Shown in pieces: positions 49,740 to 61,424 of a stretch of 64,000 nucleotides of DNA (positions within the stretch are counted from its first letter, which is position 1; every line of letters starts with the position of its first letter). This DNA comes from Loxodes magnus (Eukaryota > Ciliophora > Karyorelictea > Loxodida > Loxodidae), in assembly GCA_946699065.1 (NCBI GenBank), contig CAMPDV010000317.1, positions 186,001-250,000 on the forward strand, in the 5' to 3' direction. Made by a program: the position numbers and the translations under genes. The notes under the pieces were generated by a model. That model was not told where the DNA came from and did not search any database. It was given only the letters and a program-made list of their open reading frames with translations.

Positions 49740-50460
49740 TTATAATCAGAAATTGATTAATCATAAAATCTTGATATAATCTTCTTCCTTGTCTAATTTT
49801 TCTTGTTTTCATACACATTTAATTCTCTTTTCTTCTAAAGACTTCTTCATTTCTTATACAATAAAACTTTTCTCTCTTGGATTAATTATTTTTTCAAGCT
49901 TCTAAAATTTCTGACATTTCTTATACAGGTATCATATGCTATTACAAAAAAACATTGCTTTCTGAATCATTTTTTCACTCTGTGTAGTTTCCAGCTGATT
50001 TTATATTTCTATATTCATATTATTCTCGTAGGTTTTGTTGAATTTACTCTCAAATCTTTTATATCTAGGAATTTGATTAACTTAATTGGTCTCGCTGATA
50101 GTTCCATAGTGCATCAATTTCTCTTTCTTGGTTAACCAGTCTTAAATTCATCGAGTCTTCAAATCTAAAGGCTACTAGTTTTGCTAGCTTCTCATTTTCT
50201 TTCGAAACTTCTTAACCTATTCCTGGAAGTTTAGAAGCACTTTGATGAGCTATTCCATGCCCACCTGGCCAGAAGGATTAAAATCTGAGGCTTCTTGATG
50301 AAGGGCGGACTTTAATTAACTCCTCGGTTTCTCTTCCGAGGTTGAAGTTAGTGTAATGCTAGTAGTTTTCAGAGGTCTATTTGTTTCCTTATTCTGTAAT
50401 TGGATACCAGACTCCTAATTCCTTGGAGCGGAAAAGAATCCCTTTTTGAGATTCGACATC
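49740..50460 (-). mobile_element. LINE ORF1-like gene, degenerate copy
   Basis: Minus strand. From ATG 50460: MSNLKKGFFSAPRN…, then DFNPSGQVGMEQLIKV, the signature block of the ORF1 at 23515 (FDPSGQMSMEQLIKVV), then NLRLVNQEREIDALWNYQRD (compare NQERELYALWNYQRE), and a knuckle-like region with FFCNSIWYLYKKCQKF. The pieces are spread over more than one frame, so the copy is not intact. Confidence 0.6.
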
Positions 50461-52413
50461 TTTTTTTTGCAGCAAGAAAAAATTCAGCACGTCTTTGAAT
50501 GCTAACATTATCGATAAATTATACAAGAATATAGTTTTCAGATTCAAGAAACAATATAAAATAAAAGCACAAACATAAATAGAAAAATAATAAAAAAGTA
50601 AATCTAAAATCTAAAATGAAACTAATAAAATATTTAAAAATAAACTTTGGGAAGCAAAAAAGAATAAATAAATATTTGAAAATATTGATCTCAAGATCTT
50701 TTTAAGCATTAACTAGCATAAAAAAAGCATTAACAAATAACTTGATTTAAGAATGATTAAGCGAAAAATAAATTTTTTAGCAAAATAGGAAAAAAGAAAA
50801 CTTTAAAAAATTATATTTAAAATGAAAAAAGGTTAAAGATTAAGTGAAGTAAAAAGATAAAAAGTAAAGTAAAATTAAAAAATATAGATCTAAGAGTTTC
50901 AAAAGTGGAGAGAGTTCTTAACTGAATCATTATATTAAGCTGAAGACAAACTCTTTATAATTTAATAATAAATATAGGAGAAGAATGTTATAAAATTTTA
51001 AAGAGATACAATTGTTTAGGTAGAAATTATATTAACTTGTGCCAAATCACTTACTTATTACTAAAATTAAAAAATAAAATACTCTAAGAGATGATGGCAT
51101 ATAAAATGATTGATATCTCTTATTATAATAGTTTATGTGAGGGTTCTTTTAGATAAAATGAAAAATTCAGTTAATGCAAATGATGGATAATTATTTTAAG
51201 GACTCAAACTGATTTAAAATTAAATATTTCTTCATTTTATCTTATTTTTACTTATCTCTTAAGTTCATTAAAATATAAAATCCTCTTTTCATATTATCTA
51301 ATATACATCACAACTTCGTTCTTATTAACTTAAAGCATTTTTTGCTGATATAAAAGTTTAGCATTTCTTATACTTTAATATGACATTAATATAAAATATC
51401 TGAAAGTGATTGCTTAAATAGTCGAAATACAAATTAAGAATTCCTATGAAGTAATATAGAGTTAACTAATAAATTATGCTTGATTATAGAAATTATTTGG
51501 TTACTATATTTGCAAGATAAAGTTATTCTGATATTTTTAAAATCTTTGCTTAAAAGCTAGTTAACTAAGTTTAATTAGCTTTTATTGCTAATTATTTTAA
51601 TGTTTATGTTTGAGAATTTTTAATTAAAAGAATGCATTTAATTGTTTTTATTTCCCTTATTCATGCTATTAAAAGCTAACAGAATTAGCTTCAAAGAATT
51701 GTATATTTTGGTAGGTTTTCTTTAATTAGTTTCATTTTTAATTGATTAATATATTTTATTTTTACTTTCTGTAGAATGTCTTCGCTTAGAATCACATTCA
51801 TTAACTGAATTTCACTTTATTGAGCTAAACACTAAAGACATCTTATGCAATGCTATTAAACTTGGTTATTATTTTTCCTTCTATTAAAACAAAGAAAAAG
51901 AGTAATTTTCTTGTATATTATTGCTTTTAAAAGATAACTAAGACACTATTCAAGCATGCTAAATTATAATTCTAGTATATGTTACCAATTATAAATAGAC
52001 TGCTTTCAAACTAGTATCATTCCGATTAAACTGGTTATACTTTTTTAGTATGGATAGCTAGTGTATTTTAATATTCCTTTTACTACACTAAAGAAGTAAA
52101 TCTACTTAATAGTCTCAGTTTAGTCTTAGTTACCTTTTATTAGCATTGAGAATAGCAGCCATTAATATAAAGTAGCTTGATTATTGCTTGGTAGTATGGT
52201 TGGCTATTTATAGAATAGATGTATCAAATAACATTTTTGTTCTTGTTTATTGTATTTTAATTATTAGATATCTTAAGTAGTCTAAATAATAAAATGTTGA
52301 CTGGAATTTATAATTGCATTTGCTATTTTTTCAGTTAAGCTCTGAGAAAGAATCATGATTTTCAGTAATAAAAATAGAAAAATTAATTTATAAAGTCATA
52401 TGATATCTTAATC
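50461..52413. other. A+T-rich interval upstream of the NACHT gene
   Basis: No gene recognised on either strand. The frame of the NACHT gene is open for a further 100 bases or so upstream of 52414, so its 5' end may lie here. Confidence 0.5.
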
Positions 52414-55400
52414 ATGCTTGGCTAGCTAGTTTTGAAAGACATTATTAATAATGATTGAAAGACACTTAGAATAGCAGAGCTCTAAGCTTAAAGTAATTAC
52501 ATAAATGAATCTGAATACAAGGATAATCAAGAGAGCTAAACTTTCCAAGATTCATAGGACGAATAAGAACCAGATACTTAAGTAAAACTCTCTTTATAAT
52601 GATCTCATCATAATGAATACTAACGCTTCATTTAGATCAATATAGTGAATCTCCCATAAAAAAGACTTTATATCCTTTATAGTTCTAAAGCTGGCACGAT
52701 CAATTAATATTAAAAGCTAAAACTTTAGCAAAATATGAAACTGAACGGTGGAGGTTGCCGTTGTTCTAGACAAAATAATAAAAACTTAAAAGAGAATAAA
52801 AATAGAAATCCGTTGATAAATTAGTAAATAGAAAAGTTAACGCTAAACTAGGAAAAAAGTAGGAAATATGAAAAAAATGAAGAAACTTTAGGAATTGATT
52901 AGTAAAAGAATTATCAAGAAGGATTGATGTTCTTAAAAGATGGGCTAAATGATTAAAATATGCAAATAGTTCTATAAGGAATTTAGAAAATTCAATTAAC
53001 GCATTATAGCAGTATCGTTGATCCCTTGGAGCTTATAAATCAATTTATTGAAATTGTCTTCCATAAGAATTCTGAAGCTTGGTATTAGCTCTTGAAAGAA
53101 TAGCTTGTAAGAAATCTTCCTGAACTATTGGATATTTTTCTTTTGAAGAACGAGAAAAACATGTTTATAAATAAAAAAGTGAGAGAAGATCTGAAGCTAA
53201 AATTAAATGACAACTTAAAGTTAGTAAGCAAACATAGAATAGGAGGTCCAGAACTAGATTTTGCATTAAGATATAGTTTGATGATCCTGGAGAATATTCC
53301 AGATAGCTAAGAAACTAATTATTATATAGTTTTCTGCAAGATTTTATTAATCGCTTAATTGGTAGTTGCTATGTAATTTGGAGTGAGAGCTAATGGATCT
53401 TAGGCTATTTTTATTATAAAGGATTGATTTGTATGAGGAAAAGGATGAATCAATTAAAATATAAATTATAAGAAAATAATTAGATTAAGAGTTTTAGATG
53501 TACTAGCATATGACTTAGCAATATAATACTCCAAATAAAATTTTAAATAGTTCTAAAGTATTCTAATGTAAGAAGAACTAGATTTAAGATTTAGAGCTTG
53601 CTTTCTTCTAAAGCACATTATAAAACATCCTTAAACTAGTTCAGAATTGATAGAAGAATCATGTAAACTTTTAGAATAACTAAGCAATGACAAAGATTGG
53701 TAGATTAGGTATTATGCTATGAAATAATTATTAGAGTTTAGTCTGGAAAATATTTAAGTAGCTGCTACATATAAAGAGAGAATATTTTAATAAAAGAAGG
53801 AGAGTTTTAGCTAAAATGTTAGAGAGCATTAGATAATATTAGAATTACTAACAAATCCAGAACATCTTACTTAATTTACTTAAACTATGGATGAAAATTG
53901 ATTTGCATTGAAGGGTATAAGTAGCAGTGCTTATTCAGATATGATACGATATTTAAAAGATGAGATTTAAGAGAAGTAAGAGTATTACGTAAGCTTGCAA
54001 TGTGCTCCTAATAGTAGCTCATAGATATAATAAGATCTTGAAGAATAAGTTTAGGAATTTCTAGAAAATGATAATAAAACAGGATTATTACTTCTAGGAG
54101 ATTCTGGTTCTGGAAAATCTTTATTTATGAAAATTTTAGCCTTAAAATATCTAGAGTAAAAGCATTAATATTTACCTATATATGTATATCTTCCAAGTAT
54201 TAGAGCATTTGAAGACAATTTAGTAGAATCTGCTTTATAGAATTACTAAATTGAAAGGAATCAAAGATTTAAATTAAGAAAGATACTGCTTTTATTCGAT
54301 GCGTACGATGAATTGGGATACTATAAGGCTATTATCAATACTAACAAAATAGGGTAAAAGTATCCTTAAGCTAAATATATAATAACATGCAGAGTCAATT
54401 ATGCTTATAAAGAAAAAAAATACTAAAATTATTTTGCACCATATAAAATGGAAGAGCTCTATTAAGCGAGTTGTAAGAGTTATATATAAAATCATTTGAT
54501 ATAGTTTAGATAGAAAAATACATTCAAAAAGTCTTAACAAAGTAGAATTAATAGTAAGTCAAAAATAAAGTAGAAGTAATGCAAATATAAGAGATGATGG
54601 CATTAATTAAGAGTATACCAGATCTATTAGAAATTTTTAATCATCCGTTTTTGTTAAATATTTGTTTGAATGAGAAAGAAATATATGATTATTTAAGAAA
54701 TGCAACTGGCTAAAGGATATCAAAGTCTAGAATATATGATATTTTTATAAGTTAATGAAGTAAAAGAACTTAAGAAAAGTTGAAAGTATAGAGTATAGAA
54801 AGTAAGCAACACAATGAGCAAAAAAAGATATTTGAGAGTATATAAGTAAATGCGGCATGAGAAATGTTAAAGGGTTTGGTGGAAGTATAAAGTTTTTAAG
54901 AAGTAAATCAAAAGTGAATAGAGTAGTTTATGGAGAATTAAAGCCATTTAGGTTGTTTGATATGGATAAAAGAATAACGTAATAAAAAGAGATTTGAGTT
55001 TATACATGCTTCGATAAGAGATTACTATGTGACTAAGGATATAGTAAATTTAGTCTTATCTTTAGAAAATAGTTTATATTCCATTGAGAATCACAATATA
55101 AATAAGATCTTAATAGTAGACTGGCTAGAGATACTGTAGTTTGTGAGAGAAATAAATAGTTCAGAGATAGTTTAATAGAATTTATTATAGATAGTAAAGT
55201 AAACTAAAACTAATAAGAATTTATAAAAGGCAGGAGCTAACTGTATAACTATATTGAATTGAATGGATTATTAGTTTATAGAATAGAATCTATCAGATAT
55301 TCAAGTACCTGAGGCAGTTTTGATTGATTCAATATTTGATGGTTGTAATTTGAGTAATTCCAATCTTGCGAAAGTGAATTTCAGTAGATCTTGACTGATG

Positions 55401-56465
55401 AATTGTAATTTCAATTATGCAAAAATGAGTTAAGTAAATTTTGGTTATATACCAACATTGAAAGGTCATAAATAAACTGTTTTGTCAGTAGCAGTAACAA
55501 GTGATAGCAAGTATATAATATCAGGGAGTCGCGATAATACAATAAAAATCTGAGATATGTAGACAGGCAATCTTCTTAATGCATTAGATGGCCATAAATT
55601 AAGTGTTTACTCAGTAGTTATTACTAGTGATAACAAGTAAATAATATCAGGAAGTGGTGATAATATAATAAAAATCTGAGATATTTAAAAAGGAAGATTA
55701 ATTAGATCAATAAAAGGTCATACTTCAACTGTTTACTCAGTGGCGATAATAAGTGATAACAAATATATCATATCAGGAAGTTGAGATAGAAAAATAAAAA
55801 TATGAGATTTGCAAACAGGCAATCTACTTAAGATCTTGTAAGGTCATACTTAAGCTGTTATATCAGTGGTGATTACAAAAGATAACAAATAAGTAATATC
55901 AGGAAGTGAGGATAAAACAATAAAAATTTGAGATATGCAGGCAGGCATCTTCTTAAGACATTAGAAGGTCATACTTAAACTGTTGCATCAGTGGTGATAA
56001 CGAGTGATAGCAAATAAATAATATCAGGAAGTGAAGATAAAAAAATAAAAATTTGAGACATGTAGGTAGACAGGAAATTTACTTAAGACATTAGAAGGAC
56101 ATACTTAAAATGTTTGCTCGGTTGTGATAACAAGTGATAACAAATATATCATATCAGGAGGTTAGGATAAAACAATAAATATTTGAGATATGAAAACAGG
56201 CAATCTACTTAAATCTTTAGAAGGCCATACATAAAGTGTTTGTTCAGTTGCAATAACAAGTGATAACAAGTATATTATATCAGGAAGTTGGGATAAAACA
56301 ATAAAAATCTGAGATATGGAGAAAGTTATTAAGTCATCCGAAGGAAGGCTGAAAAGAATAATTGGGAAGACAGGTTAGGTAATACATGGGTGCTCGATAG
56401 AGAGAGTGGAGATGGAGGAGCAGAATAAGAGAATAGTTTTAAACAGCAAAGCTTCATTAAATTGA
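52414..56465 (+). CDS. STAND/NLR-type NTPase: HEAT-like - NACHT - pentapeptide - WD40
   Basis: A large plus-strand gene, about 1,340 residues, start (ATG 52414) tentative. The first 500 residues are helical; those around 53560-53760 look like HEAT/armadillo repeats. A NACHT NTPase follows: Walker A GDSGSGKS (54097-54120), Walker B ILLLFDAYDE (about 54283-54312), then YIITCR (sensor-like) and winged-helix-like sequence. About 55310-55430 is a short pentapeptide-repeat run (FDGCNLSNSNLAKVNFS). Seven WD40 units (55449-56320) form one propeller with TGA at nearly every K-I-W-D. Stop TGA 56463-56465. A 17-nt intron fits at 54554-54570. Frame near 53420-53570 is unclear (likely short introns), and two compensating shifts occur inside WD units 5-6. 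NACHT-WD40 proteins are signalling/immune or heterokaryon-recognition switches in other eukaryotes; here the role is inference. Confidence 0.8.
54554..54570 (+). other. 17-nt intron in the NACHT-WD40 gene
   Basis: Starts GTAAG, ends AAG; removal links the NACHT core frame to the winged-helix/WD40 frame. 20- and 23-nt versions using downstream AGs (54573, 54576) are also in phase. Confidence 0.6.
55449..56320 (+). repeat. Seven tandem WD40 coding repeats, high DNA similarity
   Basis: Units of about 126 bp repeat GGTCATACT…GTG(G/A)TAAC…AGTGATAACAAATA…ATATCAGGAAGT…ATAAAAATTTGAGATATG with few changes, so expansion or homogenisation by gene conversion looks recent compared with the rest of the gene. 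The blade-ending tryptophan codon is TGA, not TGG, in nearly every unit. Confidence 0.85.
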
Positions 56466-57640
56466 AAGTTAAAAGACTAGATTTTATATATATAAATAAA
56501 AATAAAAAGTTTTTAAATATTTCTTGTAAGATAATTAATTATGGAAACTAGTGAGATTAATCATTAAGTTAAAGTAGATAAAGGAGATAAATACGAGCTA
56601 AATAAAATGTGGAATGGAAAAGTAAAAGAGAAAGTAGATAGGAAAAGAAAACAAAGAAATTAAATATTAAAATAAGCATAATAAATGAAAGCAATAAAGC
56701 AAATAAAGATAAGTTAACATTTTTAATTGAATGAATCCTTAAATATTTATAAGAAACCTTCATATTAGTAAAAAAGTAACTTAAAAAGTAATAAAAAAGA
56801 TAATTTTAAATGGAAATATAAAAGAGGAATTGTTAAAGTGAGAAAGTGAAATGAATGAGTAAGTGAAAGTAACGGTAAATTAGAAGTAAAAAAAACAAAT
56901 TATGGAATGGAAGTAAAATAAAATAAATCAATGAAGATAAGAAGTGAATAGAAAATAAAAAGAATAAAAAAATAAAATTAAAAAGTGAGAAAATTTGAAA
57001 TTAAAAAATTAAAAAAGTGAAAATTATAAAAAGTAAAATTAAATATGTTATTTTTTCTCAGTGTTTAACACTAAAGAAAATAGAGAAGAAAGATGATGAG
57101 AAAAGAAAAGTTAAAATGAGGTTATGCATTTGAAATTATGAAAAAAAAAGCAACGGTTAAAGAATAGAGATCGATTATTGTAAAAAAATAAAAGATTGCT
57201 TCACCCATAGTAATGCATTTTAAATAAGGTAAATAAGTAAATAATTTAAAGTATAAAATTTTTATCATAAACATCAAAGCAAAAAATTTCTTTTTGCTCC
57301 GTGTTTAAACTATAGAAGATTTAAGGAGTAAAAAAGAAACGAAAAAAGTATGAAAACATGGAGCAAAAAAGAATAAAAAATATATTGATGTTAAGTTTAA
57401 AATGTATTTAATAATGTAAGAGTGAATAGATCCGAAAAGGACGTAAAATCTGTTATATTTATTTTTCTTAGCATTTTAAGTTAAATAAGTTTTCTGGAAT
57501 AATAAAGAGAAAGAGAAAAATTAATTTTGATGTTATTAGTATAAAATAAATTAAAGAGATTAAATATAAAACATAATAAAATTTAAGCATTATTAAATAA
57601 AAATAGTAATTTTAACTAATTAGATAATTTAATAATTTAT
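56466..57640. other. A+T-rich interval, nothing identified
   Basis: Purine-rich plus strand without recognisable coding homology. Two similar short stretches of the form CT(C/G)(A/C)GTGTTTAAAC/ACTA(A/T)AGAA occur near 57057 and 57297, perhaps an old duplication. Confidence 0.5.
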
Positions 57641-57662
57641 TATATATATAAATAAATAGGGA

Positions 57663-58388
57663 GGAGCAATCCTCCAACTGAAACTGACTTAAACTCTGGT
57701 ACCAGGAAGTATCCCATAGGTTCAGAACCAAACAAAAATCTTGGTAGGAGCCAAGAGAAGAGAAGACAAGATCAAAGAGGCATCAAGTAGAATTAATGAC
57801 GAAAGATGCCAGATACTAAGGTCTCTTAGGGTAGCCTTCCGATCACGGCCTATAGAAGACAAAACTCACAAGGGAGAAGTAGCACTGTGGAAGACTTCAG
57901 TAAGGAATTTTTTAGCTTTAAAAATCTTTATTAAAGAGCTGCGCACCATCGAGGTGCTACGCGCTGCATAATCTCATTTATTTATGATAATTTTAAAATA
58001 TTATGATGGATGTTTCCAAGCTTTTCCTGGCTTAAATGGGTACAATCCATAAGAAATTAAGCCATGAAACGAGGAGTATAGAAAAGGATAGCTTCATCAG
58101 ATGTTAGGGAAGTTAAGAACTAATAATCAGTTATGCTTCCTCTGCTTTGGTTGGTTCTCGGGACCTGGAATAAAATAAGCCTGGATTTTGTCGGCTATTT
58201 GTCTTGGAATCTGACTTGGTGTGATATATGAGCATTATTTTGGTATTTTTCCTAAGAGATACAATTTGTCATGATTCCATTTATCAAGATATATTCTATT
58301 TAACACTATTGAATAGTTTAAATCGTGGTTAACTTAATAATGGTGAAAGTCACACTAATCTGTTATGTTATAAAATTTTTTAATTTGA
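57663..58388 (+). CDS. R-family-like protein (copy 3), 5' end unclear
   Basis: A single frame runs from at least 57663 to TGA 58386-58388 (about 240 residues) with G+C content far above the flanks. The N-terminal third is highly charged (VGAKRREDKIKEASSRINDE, RSRPIEDKTHKGEVALWK). It then has VRNFLALKIFIKELRTIEVLRA, matching MRTFFLILILKEMRANEVLRA of copy 2. The C-terminal half is aromatic/hydrophobic (NNQLCFLCFGWFSGPG, WILSAICLGIWLGVIYEHYF). No in-frame ATG was seen, so a 5' exon is probably missing or the gene is incomplete. Function unknown. Confidence 0.5.
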
Positions 58389-58639
58389 TTTAAATGTTTT
58401 TGCTCAATATTTAAACTATAAAATTTTTATAATTAACGTTTTGAAATTATTTCTTAAATTGTGTTTATAACTAAATAATAATTTTAATTATCTTTAACCA
58501 CTTCTAGATTTATATCCTATTTAAAATATTTATCATTTTATTAATTTTGGTTAATTGATAATATAAATCTTTACTCTGCTTTCATTTTAAATCATTTTCT
58601 TCTTTTACTTTTTAAATTTTTACAAACTGTCAAGATTTA

Positions 58640-59175
58640 GAGAAAAATGAAAAATTAGGTTTATTTCCTATCATTCACTATCTCATGATCGTTTTATAGT
58701 AAGAATTCTTATAGCCTAATAGTATTATCATAAGCATTTTCAGGATTATCACCGAAACCTTATAAAAGAGCATTGAAATCTCCCATTAGTATATGTGGAT
58801 TATCATTATATAAATTCAGCAATGTATTTAGTTGTTCATAAGCTAAATCTTTAACATCCTAACTTTTTCCACTATCAGGCATGTAACAAGACGTGATTAA
58901 AATATTATCCAGTTTAATTGTTATGAATCTATTTATTTCTTTTTCAACTTATATATGTATTTCTGTACTATTAAATTCTTCTCCTACAATTAAGCATACG
59001 CTTCCTCCTTTTCCTGAGTTCTTAAAATATGTTTTAAATCCATTTATCAATATTGGAGGAAGGTCATCTTTTTATCAGTTTTCTTTTATTGATAAAATAT
59101 CTATACTGTTATCTCTGATAAATTCTTCAATATTCAAGCACTTGCTTCTATTCCATTAATATTTATATGTCCCAT
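58640..59175 (-). CDS. LINE ORF2, N-terminal APE-type endonuclease part
   Basis: Minus strand, from ATG 59175: MGHININGIEAS, then after a single frame change near 59135 CLNIEEFIRDNSIDILSIKE, GGSVCLIVGEEFNSTEIHI, ILITSCYMPDSGKS, and PHILMGDFNALLQGFGDNPE. The MGDFN and YMPDSG motifs are those of the apurinic endonuclease-like domain that nicks the target in non-LTR retrotransposition. Similarity ends around 58650; no reverse transcriptase follows, so the element is cut off downstream. It lies directly after the ORF1 at 61424-59481 on the same strand, giving the usual ORF1-ORF2 order. Confidence 0.75.
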
Positions 59176-59480
59176 CTTTATTTTTTAAATTTATTAGTCC
59201 TTTCTAATTTTTTCCGATCCTGCAGGTAGTCCACTTTCGTAAATGTAAATACTTTTTTATCCTTATTGGTTAATCTAAATATGTACTAATCTTTTTCCAT
59301 ACTCAAGATGTTAATGAAACTATTGTATCAAAATATATATTACTTACGTCGTATATTTTTTAAGTAGCTTTCTATCTATATCAATTTTACTTTTCACACT
59401 ATCACATGTACCTTATTCTAAATCTTAAGTAACTGTGACATATCTACCCTATATATTTTACATTTCTACTATGGACATCT

Positions 59481-61424
59481 TCAAGTTTCGGATTTAATAA
59501 ACTTTTAAAGTTATAGACTAGTCAGATTGAAATAACATATTATTTAATCGCGCTCTTTTTTATTATTATGTTTACTCATACGTTTTGCTGGCGGAATTGT
59601 TTTATCTTCTTCTTCATTTTTCCTTTTAAGAATATTAAGATTAATATTGGAAGATAAGGTTTAATTCTGATAAATAGCATCGATCGAATCTGTTTAGTTT
59701 TATTAATCTTTTTTTCATCTTTTAGTAGAATAATTAAATATATCTTTTTTCAAATTTTTATTAAGTTTTTAAAACTCTTCTATTTTTATCTCAAGTGTCT
59801 ATATATTTCGGGTACTTTAAATGAATTTTAAGTTGAGTTAGTGATATTAATGCTATAGTAAAACAAAATCTTCATCTGGTAATTTAACTTGACAGTATTA
59901 ATTATTATTTTATGTTATAATAGTATTAGTTTATGCTTCCTATTAATTATTTTAAGTTTACATTAACTTGTCTTGCTTGATTATATTTGTTTGAGTAAAT
60001 TTTTGACACAAAAAAGCTGTTTATTATTTATTTATATTATCTGTTTAGATAATACTATCTTTTGTTTAAATATTTCCATTTAATGTCTAAGTTTATGCCT
60101 CTACAAATTACTTCTTCTAAAATTACTATTAATTACTAAATTCTTTTGTATTTTAGATTTAATTCTAAAATAATTCTTTATACATTTGAATTTCCTTATT
60201 TTTTAATTTAATTTAATTTTGAAAAGCTATATTTATTTCATAGTTTTATTATCTTTACTTATCTAATTCGATTTTAAAAGTTAAAATTTCCATTTAAGCT
60301 TTCTATTCTTAATCTATAAATTACTTATTTTAGTTTTATAATTTTTAATATTAAGAATATAACTCTTGGAGTTAAATTTCGGTTATTATTTTTAATTAGG
60401 TAATTTGTTGAAGTAAATATTAGTTCTATTCTAATATAGTCTATTGATATCCTTGCTAAGTTTTATTTAGAAAGTTATCTATTTCAATTTAAGTAAAATT
60501 TCTAATTTTATTAAAGTTTTGGCATAGTGAATTATTTACTCCTATCATTTAAGCTTAAGTAAAGCTTTAATTAGCATTGGCTTCAATTTGAATCTCTTAA
60601 TTAGATTATATTTCATCTATTGAATTGACTTAATTCTCATAGTTTTTCTATTATATCTAAATTTCTTGAAATAAACTAATTATTTCATCTGTTTAAACTA
60701 TTTAGTTACTGTAATAAGTGGAGAAGTTTGTTTAAGTAATTTTATGAACTAGTCATTTTGATAGCATTTTTTTGTGATATTGCTATATATCAGATTTGAT
60801 TGATTAAAAATAGTTCTATAATAGTTTATATTTCTAATAAATTTTATTTATATAATGTTTATAATATATTTTGGATATTTCTTAGTTACTTATCAATGTT
60901 TCAATATCTCGTTCATATTTTACTTTTATATTAATTAGCATTTCATTTAATTATTGGTTCTTATCTATAAGTCTTTATATATTATGTTTAAGTTCTTTTA
61001 TTTCTAAGGTAAATAAGTTCTCATTAGACTAATTAATTATTTGATTTTATATTACATTTCTTAAATCAGCAGTTTAATTTTAAGGTTGTTTGCTCTGAAG
61101 ATCAGGTAAATAATGATTATTTGAATTATCAGGATTAGTAATATTGTTTTATTTCTGACTAATTTCGTTATTTGAAATTTAATAGAATTGTTAATTAGTA
61201 TTATTCAAAAATGAATCTTAAGTTTATGTTATTTTTGACTACCATAAAAGGATATCTTTATTTGAATTTTAATTAGGATTTGAAGGTATATCTTTAGAGT
61301 TCTAACTTTCTAAGATAATATCTTATTTTTGGAAAGATTACTTAGGTAATCGTTTCGAATCTTTCGCGGTATTATTTTAGGCGGTTAATCTGTTCATCTA
61401 TTTATAGGTTGATTTCACTTTCAT
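59481..61424 (-). CDS. LINE ORF1-like coiled-coil protein
   Basis: The ATG at 61424 and the TGA at 59483-59481 are in the same frame, 647 residues apart. The product is Asn/Gln-rich at the N-terminus (MKVKSTYKQMNRLTAQNN), then has a long coiled coil (LFTLEIKELKHNIQRLIDKN, IKVKYERDIETLISNQEIS), and ends with a basic region KRKNEEEDKTIPPAKRMSKH. No zinc knuckle was noticed. The link to a LINE rests on coiled-coil make-up and on the endonuclease ORF that begins about 300 bases downstream. I did not verify the absence of other TGA codons over the full length; the middle section was only partly read. Confidence 0.55.
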
